Shown here: piece by piece, positions 31,671 to 44,200 of the stretch
Position numbering within the stretch: position 1 is the first letter of the stretch
How the letters are laid out: every line of letters starts with the position of its first letter
The notes under the pieces: generated by a model
The model's database searches: none
Told to the model about the DNA's origin: nothing
What the model saw: the letters and a program-made list of their open reading frames with translations, nothing else
Assembly (NCBI GenBank): GCA_022606425.2
Contig: JAHDVF020000223.1
Location: 1,183,095-1,247,094, forward strand
Direction of reading: 5' to 3'
From: Lepidostoma basale
Taxonomy: Eukaryota; Arthropoda; Insecta; Trichoptera; Lepidostomatidae
DNA length: 64,000 nucleotides
Program-made: the position numbers and the translations under genes

Positions 31671-32029
31671 TTCACAGTAAATAATGAAAAACGAAATGTA
31701 TTAAGAAATTTCCTTTATAATAGATATTCAGTTTTATTCCACTCGGTTTTAAGCTTCGACCTATCGAAGATATGAAAAGCAACGGAAAAGTACCACATAA
31801 AAAAACTCAAAGTTCTTGTCCGTATATAAATGAACTCAAAAGTGGGAAAAACAGTGTTTAAATTCATAAAAAATATATATATTTTTTCGTTAATTTTTTC
31901 AATGTGTCCAAACCATCTTTTATAAAAATGTTGTATGAAAATGTGAAATACTAAAATGTTTTTGGTCCGTTTTCTTTTCTAATCTGTAGAATTCAATCCG
32001 AAGTAATTCAGGGAAGACTGAACTTTCAG

Positions 32030-32115
32030 GCGGAGGATAGAGTTGCGCTGGCGCCATGAGTCCGCTGAGCGCGTAGGGAGCGCGGGCAGGTCCGCGATGG
32101 GCCGCGAGTAGCGCG
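32030..32115 (+). other. TMEM198 5' UTR exon part with two upstream ORFs
   Basis: An acceptor (AACTTTCAG) ends at 32029. The GC-rich leader contains ATG AGT...TAG (32056-32076, six codons) and ATG GGC CGC GAG TAG (32097-32111) before the main ATG at 32116. Such short upstream ORFs usually lower translation of the main frame. An alternative acceptor is CTGTAG at about 31988. Confidence 0.5.
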
Positions 32116-32293
32116 ATGTCGCTGGCGGGGCAGCTGCTGCCGCCCGCCAACGCGACGCGCGGGGCCGGCGGCGGGCCCCGGGGGCCCCGCGTGGAGGGGC
32201 CGCACTGCCACTATGTGGACTACAACTACGAGCCCTTCGCGGCCGTCGGCTGCTGCATGTACATCCTCTTCGGCATCGTCTACACGCTCTTCG
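32116..32293 (+). CDS. TMEM198: TMEM198 coding exon 1
   Basis: Codons 1-59 plus one base; donor TTCG|GTGAGT. Very GC-rich (poly-Gly/Pro/Ala leader GAGGGPRGPR, NAT glycosylation sequon at 12-14), then the first membrane segment PFAAVGCCMYILFGIVYTLF. Confidence 0.85.
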
Positions 32294-35200
32294 GTGAGTC
32301 CACAACCTTTCTGTATCATTAACTTCTACATCGTCTACACGCTCTTCGGTAAGTTCATAACCTTTCTTTACTACTATCTTCGGCATCGTCTACATGCTCT
32401 TCGGTGAGTTCACAACCTTTCTGTATCATTAACTTCAGCATCATCTACACGCTGTCGGTGAGTTCACAACCTTTCTGTACCACTATCTTCGGCATCGTCT
32501 ACATGCTCTTCGGTAAGTTCACAACCTTTCTGTATCATTAACTTCTACATCGTCTACACGCTCTTCGGTAAGTTCATAACCTTTCTTTACCACTATCTTC
32601 GGCATCGTCTACATGCTCTTCGATGAGTTCACAACCTTTCTGAATCATTAACTTCAGCATCATCTACACGCTGTCGGTGAGTTCACAACCTTTCTGTACC
32701 ACTATCTTCGGCATCGTCTACACGCTCTTCGGTGAGTTCACAACCTTTCTGTATCATTAACTTCAGCATCATCTACACGCTCTTCGGTAACTTCGGCATC
32801 GTCTACATGCTTTTCGGTGAGTTCACAACCTTTCTGTACCACTATCTTCGGCATCGTCTACACGCTCTTCGGTGAGTTCACAACCTTTCTGCATCATTAA
32901 CTTCAGCATCATCTACACGCTCTTCGGTGAGTTCATTACTTTTCTGTACGACTATCTTCGGCATCGTCTATACGCTCTTCGGTGAGTTCACAACCTTTCT
33001 GTATCATTAACTTCAGCATAATCTACACGCTCTTCAGTGAGTTCACAACCTTTCTGTACCACTAACTTCGGCATCGTCTATACGCTCTTCGGTGTGTTCG
33101 CAGCCTTCCTATACAACTAACTTATTTATGAAGGGGGGAAATAGGTTTAGACGACTTATCAAAATGTACTCTAAAAGTTTAAATTAAAATTTTCAAATCG
33201 TTCTGAAGTTATGAGAGGTTCCACTCTGTCTTAATTTATATACAATCTAGCTTAAAAAAATATTTAATCAATGATTTTGAAATTTGATGTTTAGCTTCTA
33301 TATACATTTGCGTTCTATATAAACCTCAATTCGGATTTATATCATTGCAAAAAAAGTGAAAAAAAAATGATAAACTTTTTTAAAACACGTCTCAAAGTCA
33401 TGCACCAACGTCGATTTCTCCAACTTATCACGTGGCCAATATTGAATATTTGACTGATTTGATCGTGCCACGTTTTCTTCAGTGTTCCCCTATTTCTTGT
33501 TCCGTTTACATTGTTAACAATACTTTCTTTATCATTATTTCTTCATTAATTCTTCCCATGTGTTCGAATCTTTTTAATAACCCTCTTTCATTATCACAGC
33601 GCTTTCATTCGTACTGCTTTTTTCCAATATTTGCATTTGACACTCTATTATATACAGATTTATCATACAATATATTCTATTGCAAAAAATTATTTCCACT
33701 GTATTTATTCTATTTTCTTTTGCCAGTTTTGTCCTTCACTTAATAATTTAATAATTATAAGATTCGGTACAAAACCACCATTGTTCTCTTACGATAATTA
33801 AACTTTGAAGACTGAAAAATAAGTACTCCATTTTAACTTATACACACACAATCCATTCTGTTAAGCAAATTGTTTGTGAAGATCTTCGAGTAACACGAAA
33901 TAAAATTGTCTGTAAGCGAGAAAAAGGTATTTTTTTATTATCCCGAATGAGCGGAATTTAAAAAATACGTTAATTAATTACTGGTTCAGAGAAAAGTTGC
34001 AAAGATGGACGCCATTTCATAAAGCCAGATATTTTTTAAATCTGCAAGAAAAACAATGCTTTGATATTAAGTGATGATAAATTAATACCAGGAAAATATT
34101 TGATTTGATGTTGAGTGATCGAAATAGAAAAGGGGATAGACAGAGAATACATAAATGCTTTTTTATTTATTGTAGGAAGGTGGAAATACTGTGTGTTATT
34201 ACCTGTATTTTTCCACCACTACATATGAAAATATACCAATACATATACTACAACTGATACACGCGTACACGTGTTTGTTTGTGCGCCTTGGGGAATCGAG
34301 ATTCTAAGGAATCATACAGAGAACTAGAGAATGTAATATCACTGTTCGAACGATCTGGAATCTGGATCCAGTGTGACAATTAAATGTATGTACTTGTACT
34401 TACCTACCTACAAGAATTCTTGTTACATTTATCGGATAATTATTATTTTTAAGAAATGCGATATATAGTAGAGAAGAACATTTATTTGTTGTTTTATATT
34501 TTATATATATAATATTTAATAATAATAATAATATGCTAACTTTTAAAGCGCCGTTATCATTGTTTTGGCCGAAATATTATGATACTAAAACATTACTTAA
34601 TATTTAAATTTGAAAAACATTAATTAAACGTATCAGAATTTATCTTTTGTCACGACAGCAGTCAATATTTTTTACAAAAAATGATGTAATATTTTTCTTA
34701 ACGCCTTTCATTTTTTTTTTGTTTGCGTCAATATTTTTGCGGTCACCTGGATAACGTGCACAAGAGTTTCGTCTCTTTAGAAATAACCGGGCAATATTAA
34801 AATCAGACGTAACATAATTGAAAGACCCATCGCAGAAAAAAGGTTTTAATTAATCAAGCGTTTCTAGGGTATCTCATTCTTGATATAAATTTCCTGCCCA
34901 CGGACTTCTTTGTCTGTATAATTTGTATAGATGTGATTGTAAGAATAAATATAAAAAAAATAAAAAAAATCATCGGTTGACGTAACGAGTTTATTACATT
35001 GCCAACAAATATTTTATGGAAAATGTTCTGTTAAACAGCATCAATTTTCATTTTAATTAATGATTTTGTAGTATAGATATTTTCCCCATTGTGCAAAATA
35101 CATGGAGTCTGGCTTTAATTCCCTATCTCGGGTGTGCAGGCAGTATAATACCTGTGTCAGGGGCGGGGATCATATATCCAGCGAGAGCCAGTATTCAATC

Positions 35201-38200
35201 AGAGAGTGGCGGGGGTGGGGGGTTCAATCAGTGATCTCTAATGCTTAACCTTTAGACGCCTAGTGGTTCCGTACGGGACCGCGGATTTGCGTCGTTCAAT
35301 GCCAAACGGTCCCGTATGGGACCGGTGATTATAGTTAATTTCACTATCGGATCACAATAATGTCTTTGAAATATCCGTAATTCTCTTTTCGATTCCGATG
35401 AATATTTTTGTCATGAAGCGTAATATTAGTGTTTATACCTGCGTTACAAGGTCGAGATATACATTATGTTTTATAACGGGCCACCTAGTAAAAATATTAA
35501 TAGAATCGTATCTGTATTTAAAAATTATATTTAAAAAATATTATTATTTAAAGTTATTTCAAAACAATCCTTTATTTTGAAAATGCATTTTATTTAACCT
35601 AAATAGGATGACTAATTTTAGAGATATTATTATTTTTATAACAGCGTAGGTGAATATTTCACAAAAAAATGTTTGGGCAGTGGGCTACCTTTATTGTACG
35701 CAGCGCACGGGCGTTTAAAGGTTAATACGTACATTCAACATTTTGATGAATTTCAATCTCCTAATGGTCTTTGTTATTGAAATATTCGATTACGAGTTTA
35801 GATATATGTGTAATATCATATTCATTTGCTTTTGGGTAAAAAAAGAGGAATACGCACTTATACTTACGCAATCTCTACATGAAGAAGTATGGTAGCCATC
35901 CGTGGCTCTATCCTACGGTTTTCCTTTTGGGAATATTGGGGATCAATTCACTACAGCTTCGATGAGATGGGCATCTCATAACCCATTTCGTTAGATTATT
36001 CAGGGAATATTTCGAGAACTCAGCCGTCTTTCATATTAATAAAAGCACGTTCAGGAGATAAATAAACTTGACTTTAGAGAGTATCTTGTCTTCCTAATGT
36101 CGAACCATCTCTCATGCGTATTATATATATTATTATACCTTGTCGATAAATGCCTTAAACCTTATTTTTGTTTATAATGTCTTTCGAGAAAATAAACCGA
36201 TTTGATTTGATTTCATTATAGAGCTTTTTTCAGCTTACTTATCAAAATTAATTTCTTACAAAATCAGTCCAGATGATAGTGTCATGAACATATAGTTTAT
36301 ATGATTGATTTATCTTCATGCTTTTTGAAGAGTTTTCTAGCTCTTTTCTAAAGATAATCGGAGTTTATTTTAAACAATAGGTAGGTAATATACGTTTCTT
36401 TTGATATTGATTTGATCTGAGTAGCATTACAATTTTTATTTCTGCAGTCTGGAATAGGTAAAGGTTTGATTGATTCATCTAGTTTCATTTTGTTTCAATC
36501 AACAGTTCAATATGTTTAACTCTATCAAACCCCCTTTAGTAGCCTAAGAAACATGTAAATGCTTCCTTTTCGTCGATACCGACTTTTCTGCTGTAAGATG
36601 TAAGATATGCAATCAGTATTTCTCTTATTCAAAAAGATTCCTAAAATGTTAGCTAGCTACAGAATATTCCAAATCAAATTTCATATACGGTTCGGAAAAA
36701 GCATACTCAGATATGTACCGTCTACGTTCCACCCATTCCCCCTCATAATCCATTAGTGGGGTGAGGTCGTAAACAGACACACACATTTATACCATAAATC
36801 GTACCTGTTTACTCTCACCAGAAATCTGTTGTCGGAAGTAAAAAAGAAAAAGAAAAATTAATCACCTAATAACAACAACAAATAGAGAGTAGGCAGAGAG
36901 AATAGATCTCCACACTACTCTATCTTGAAATATCTCTCGCTTCCTCCACATTCTTACAGCAAGTTATATACGCAGGTCGATTCTTTAACATAGCAGACCT
37001 TCGTTTAATTTGGTTATGCCATGTTTTCCTCGATCTTACTCGAATCCATACTCAATTCAAAACGTTATCGTAGACTTTCATAACTGTAATTTCTTCATCA
37101 ATGCATTCCGTATATCAAAACTTACCCAACTGTTATATTTTTGTTTTCACTTTCTTTCACTTTACATTCCTTCCTTATATCAGCATTTGAAATTCTATCC
37201 TACATCGTTCTACTACACATACCTGTACGTCTATGGGACCTCTTCTCTTCCGCATTAATTCTGTTTTCATGCTTCCCTTCCATATATAAGAGTTGTACGG
37301 AACAATAGAAGCATTATTTTAATAAAATCGAATAGATTTGAAAATTTCTAAAAATGTGTATAGGGAAATAATATACAAATAAGCGATTCAAAATCAATTT
37401 AATTTGATAAATAAAGATAAAAAGGAAAAAGTAAAGGGGCAAGAAGATTGCCTCCACGTGCGATGATACTATATCTGTTACACCCGGCGTCCCCCCAAAC
37501 AACATAAAGTCAGCTAAACCTTCCACCATAATAGAAAGAGAACAGAAGAGATATCTTCCTTTTTAGGGACATTGTTAATAATAAAAAAATATTATTATAT
37601 TATAGAATTATTCTGGCATACTAAGGTTCAACTCTTGTGCCTATTTCTTTCACGTCTGTTGTTGGAGAGGTGATTTGGTGGGTCGTTGATTAATGTGGAT
37701 AGCATTAATGTTTCTGTGTGTATTTCAGGCTACCGTTGCTTCAAGGCCGTTATGTTTTTGACTGGATTCACCTTTGGTTCGGTGATTGTTTACCTAATAT
37801 GTCTCCAGGAACACCTCATGCCGGCATACGGAAATGCATGTGAGTATAAATGAATGATTCATTGATTATTTTTATTATTTCCAGTACGAATGATTATCGT
37901 ATGCGATATACGAGTATCTCTCATACAGGATGTTTTAATCATAACTTCTTTTTATTTAATTATTTGCTGGTTCTTGGAATGCTACTTGTGCATTTTTAAA
38001 TCTGAGAGTTTCCCGTTGCTTTCTATATATTTGTATAAAACAGCTTATTTCAACGCAATTATTGTATTCATTTTTAAACTATTGAATCTTATACCATGTG
38101 ATAGGTAGCTAGTCTATCTCCATTCTTAATATCACGTAAATTATTTCAGATCAAAGACAATAATGCAGTGCAGTATTACATATGAAATGAATTATTACTG

Positions 38201-41200
38201 TTTTGAAAATTTGGAAAAGTAGCAGATTTACAAAAATGCTATCTAGCTCCAGAATATTCTATACGAATCGGAAAAGCATACAAAGACACGTACCTCCTAC
38301 GAACCACCCCCCTTCCCCCTTGAAATCCGTAGGTGGGCGTATTAACATCAGTAAGCTTATAAGCTCTTGTAAATCGTACTTACTCCCGGAAGAAGAAAGT
38401 GGGTGTAAAAAATGAACAAACAGATTTATGTTTCATGATGAAATGGTTGTTTTGAATTTGTCAATCTTATCTTAAGGGATTATACGCAATAAGGAGGCCG
38501 AAAAAAGGCAAATTTTCAAGATTTTTTTCCCGAAAAGACGTTTCAATTTGTTAATGGAAAAAAATATACAAATATTGTGGTAATTTTTAACTTTATTTGA
38601 GAAATACACAATTTGAAAATTGGAATCTCCTAAAAGATGGAAGGACAACTGGGAATCTACCTCACAGGAGGAGCAACACTCTGGAGAACAGACCCCATAG
38701 GTTTACAATAAGGAAGAATAATATTTAATTGAAGGAATACGCAAAATATTTATTTAAAATAAAATTGCCGCCGCTCAAACCAAGTATTTTATTTTGGATA
38801 AAAATTTTGTGCTTGAATTATTTATAAAATATAAAATATCTATTGGTGAGATAAAACCTTCGATCGGTTACAAAAAACACATTAATAATGCTCGTGTGAA
38901 TATTTAAGACTGGTCGGTTAAGCTTCTGAGAAATCTTGCTCACCGTCTTTACAAATACAATTTTGAGAAAAACTGCGAAAAACATGTTTTTATACGCTCC
39001 AAAACGTCTTTACAAATATGCGAGTAACTTCGAGACTATTTATCAAATTGACATGATTTTATTGCGTATTTACAGATATACGTTTATTACGAAAATAAAT
39101 AATAATATATATTTTTTAATCCTGACTGCGTATAACTCTTTAAGCCTTTGAAGGTGACCGTCAGCGGGTTTTGAGCTAGCAAAATATAATACATCATCGC
39201 AATAAATATTTTGACCATTCTTTTATAAGTTGAAACTAAGATACGCGTATGTGCTCAAGAACGCCATAATTAATTTATTAACAGAACACACTGTATCTTT
39301 CCAGCTAAGTCTAAATTTTGTTGAATTTTTTGTGATGATTTAAATCATACTGTTTAAATCGTGTCGTTCAGTAGATTTTTTTCCTATAATTTATTAAATG
39401 CAATTCATGAATGATATTGATTAGATAACAATCACTCGTGAATAAGGTATGAACAATTAGTCACCCACTTAGCACAGGGATTTATTGATCTTCTTAATTA
39501 ATGATAAGCTGATTAAATATTTCATTTTAATAATGTTCATTGTAATCCTCATGTATGTGAATATGAAATCTAGTAGTGTGAACGGAAAAAGAAGTCAAGG
39601 AAGGCCAAGGAAGACATGACATTACTAAATGAATCAATTACTGAAAGGCGGTCATGTTCAAAGTAGGAACAATCGACAAACGTGCATGTCACGATGTATG
39701 AATGTTGTTGAATCGAGAGAAGTGTGTAAGGAAATAACAGTGTAGCGGTTAAAATTTATGAAGTGAAAATTAATGAAAATATAAAAATATTTATTATTAT
39801 TTTGATTTCATTATTTCCATTTTGATCTTACCACTCAAGAGGTTAAGGACTAACGAACCCTTGGGGTGTTCCAGCTGTAGCATTTTCGGCCGGCTTCTTG
39901 TTCGGGCTCATTACCATGCTGATTCAGTACGTGGGACTATTCATGACTGGCCTGCACACCGGACTCTTCGTGGCGATCGCGGGCCTGGCGGCATATGACT
40001 ACATGTCTGAGAAAACCTACCATACGGTAATATACTCGTACAACACTAAAAACACATTATCATCTGCGACCCTTTACTTTACACTCGCCGAGAAAATAAA
40101 GCAATCATATTTACAGCAATAAAATTATTTCAATATAAATATGTACACTTATTTAAACAATTTAATTGAAACGAAATATATCATAAATTTATAGCTATAA
40201 ATATTCATTATTATCGTACATAAATCTCACTTGATTATTTCACTTTCAAATTAATTTTCTAGAGAATATTCTGACATAAAACGAAGTGACATCCATGGCA
40301 ACAAATTAGTCATTGTGGCATGAATATTCAGTTGAGACGTGCTAATAAATAATAATTTCATTTCCCTCCAAATTGATTAGTTTATTTAAGAAAGGAACAT
40401 TTTGAATTTCCTCATAAAATATTTTATTATCCAATCGTATTTAAGATGGCGGAGTCGAAGCAACGGGGGGCGCTACCGTGATATTCCATTGTTCTCAGAA
40501 ATCAATTTCAGCCAACGATTCAGACAATAGAGCATTACGGAAAATACCGAAGTTAAAAATCCTTGTCATGTAACTGAAAACAAATATCATAAAGATGTAC
40601 AAACATCCGTAAATTGGATTTTACGACTCTGCAATGGGAATGACTTTATGCGCTTCGTTTCAGATGTGGCTCTGTGTATCAACTCTTCTCGGCACCGCCA
40701 TTCTCTTCGCAGTCCTCAATCTGTGCTGGAAAAAGGGTAAACTTGTTTAAATTATTTAATATACTTGTTCCTTCTTGTTTCTTGATGTAAAACTCCATAT
40801 TAAATATTTAATACGAATGAAATAGTCTGTTTTCTAGATGTTTTATTAAATTTTATGGGAATAACATGTTTCGTATTACTAAGTCATTATCTTGGTAAGG
40901 CGAAACAAATCGTTCTCATTAAAAAATAATAATAAAACTTCTAGAAAACAGACGTGTTCATTCGTATTAACATTTTTTGTGATTTTTAGGTCTTACAATA
41001 TTCGGAACATCTGTCTACGGCGGAGCAATCTTGGCTGCATCCATTGATTTTTTAATCGAAAGGCTGGCCATGGCAAATTGGGTAAATTTAATACTGTTTT
41101 ATGTAGTATTTTTTGTTTATTTCCGAGACCTCGAGGGTGTACAAAACACGAATATCTGATAGCGAATGAGAGAGTCGCAAATGTAATTCCAACGAAAAAA

Positions 41201-44200
41201 CAAAATTTTCTATAAATAAGAATAGGGCTTCTTCCGCATTTTAAATATACATGTATATAAAAAAAACATTTTGCAACGTATTTCTGTGACGGTAAACAAA
41301 ATAATGATAAAAGCAACTCCCGATCAATACACCTAAGTAGGATAGAAAAATACTTTATTTGTTGAAGATAAAAGGTTTCATACATAATGAACGACGGGTT
41401 ATTGGGTATAAATAAGCCTTATTTATATTGATTCATTTTATTGATTAATTTGTTTGTCATTGATATATTGTATCTCAAACATAATAATAAAAATATCTGT
41501 ACTCACAAATTCTTTTCGAATTCTTTCGGTAAAGCCATAAAATAATTTACCCATGATGATATTTAATATTATACAATAAGTTTTGAACGGAAATTTTTTA
41601 AAATGGAACGGAATTAAATTAACAAAATGATGAAATTATGATTTCTCCATTCTACATAAAATGTTATTCTCATAAATGTAACATTTGTTAAATGCTACAG
41701 CATTTATTCCACTTTTATCATTCAATAAGCTCTATGGTACACTTTTATATATACGGGAAACAGTGTATGTTATTGTATAACTTATCTTTATATTTAATTC
41801 AATAAACAAGTAAAAATATAATTGAAATCAATAAATTTTCTTGATGAAATCGTGATTTCTTCATTCTATTCAATATGTAAAATAATGATAAAAGTGGTTT
41901 GTATTTTTATTATTCTGTAAGCTCCATATTTTATTCACAAGGGAAATAGGCTTGACTAATAAACATAATCAGTCATATTTTCGCTTGTGTAAGTCGAGTG
42001 TAAACTTTTAGATTTGGGAACGGATAAATTTGAGACCTTCCATACCCGTCCCCTGCTGGTTCTCCTGGCTCATCCTGGCCGTGTGGCCTGCTATGACCGC
42101 CCTAGGCCTGGCCACCCAAAGCTGTGTCACCGGTACCGGAGTCCACCATGAGGAGAGTAAGCATTCTATTTATATTTAAATTGCGAACAATCAAACCAAA
42201 AAACCGTTGCGTTGCTTATAAACATTGCTTTAAATTGTATTAAAAAAATACAGCGAATTATAAATTAACATTTATTTATGAATGAAACACCACTTGTTCA
42301 ACTGTATTTACATATATTTTTTAAATATTTTTTTCAAGCTTATTTTTTTTTCTTCATCAATTATAAAATATTTGTCATGAAAAATACATTTTTCTTTTCT
42401 TCGAAATAAGAGGAAATCTTAAAATAATATTTTTGAATACATTAAATAAATAAAAATGGTGACAGAATGAAGTTCCTACCTACGCCTACGTTATAATTAA
42501 GCTTTATGTAAATCTCACATGGAACGAAACACTTATCATATAATTTTTAAGAGTAATTTTATATTTGTAAATGAAAAATGTATAAAATTCATTCCAAAAT
42601 TTAGAATTAGAATAAAGAAATATATAAAACGAGAGTAACATTTGTTATATAAACCACATTTAAGTACATTTTCTCGTGTATTTTGATACAAAAATTAGCA
42701 AACAACGTTTTTTAACGTTAAATATTGTGACAAATATTTTATTAAATTTTGAGTCTCATATGTGAAAATCATGTATTAACATATAAAAAATTTCCTTTTT
42801 ACCTTTTTTATGTTTGGTTACCAAACATTATTAATAATCTAATATCTACTCGGTTGCTGTCGAAATAAAGACAAAAGTAGAAGTAGTTAAAAACATAGTT
42901 TTATTTGAATATTATTTATACTCGTATCTTTTATTTATTTATTTTATGAATTAATTCTCTGCTGCAAACCAATTAATTTAATGGCGTTTCATTAAGAAAC
43001 TATTGTATTGTTTGATGATATTATGGAAGCTTTCGATTTCACATGACTATAATATGTAAGCGTCATTTTTTAAATACATACATTATTACGGGTTCTTTCA
43101 AATTTTCATAATTTAACCCTAAATTAGACGTCAGGAAACTTAGTATGTTAAATAATACTGTTTTCAATGAAGAGATACAAAAATATACACCAAATAAAAA
43201 ACACTACCGTAATTAATACGGATAAAAACGTCAGTTTTCTAGAAATTGAATTATATTTTATGTGAATGACATGTATCACCTATCTAAGGTATAAATTGCA
43301 ATTAATTTAATTTCCGTAAAAAATATGTCAGTTTTATTTATATGATAATTTGGGGGTAATTCTCTGTGCCTATATGAATAATAATGAGTACATAAATAAA
43401 ACGGGTGAAATAATATCTTTCGGTCCAATTATGGGTTAATATGAGATATTTATGGTTGCATTTTTTTAAGCTTAGAGTTACAATCTTGGATTTTAATATA
43501 AAATGAAAGCATTGAAAATAAAATAAAAAGCTATCGTTTAATTTTTTTTTAAATATATAAAATACATGCTAACTTCATTTCAAATTATGTAAGTCGTTAA
43601 AAATATGTTATGTATTATACGCAATATGAAAATGATTAAAATGGCAGTGAATGAAAATGATTAAATTTAATACGATATGAATTAACGCGAAAATGAATAC
43701 CATACGATTAATGCGATCTAAAATTCAAACGATATATAAAAACTGAATAGGGCCTTACTCAGAAAGCGAAAATGTTTTTTTTAAAGAACTTCTATTTAAT
43801 AATTTAATTAGTATAATATCACTGACGTATATTTTAACAATTACACCCTTGCGGCTTTATTTTGTCCGCGTTTGAACCAAGTGTCAAATTCCGACGTTGT
43901 GAAAACTATTAATTAATTATCCTGAAAATAATAAATACAAAAAATCATATGTGAATCAACAACAACTAACCGTCACCTCTCTAGATTCCTAGATTAGTCA
44001 AACATACTTCTCTAAATTCCTCCACAATCATAATAGCGAGTCACTTCTATCAGGTGAATAAAACAATACTTTAAATTCGATATCGTTGACATTACTAATA
44101 TATTTTAATAAATCAGACAGACTACTTCTTCTTCATGTTTCTCATCTATCGGAGGTTGGACAGAATTTCGAATATTTCTACTCTTGATACTGCAGCTCTA

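Noticed and set aside
31979..32386. Arginine/alanine-rich minus-strand ORFs
   Set aside because: Antisense to the GC-rich first coding exon of TMEM198.
32270..33120. A long coding extension of TMEM198 through the tandem repeat
   Set aside because: Each unit pair carries TAA stops and the exon 1 to exon 2 join at 32293/37729 restores the conserved FGYRCFKAVMF sequence in phase.
40993..41385. 130-codon minus-strand ORF
   Set aside because: Overlaps TMEM198 exon 5 on the other strand and shows no domain.
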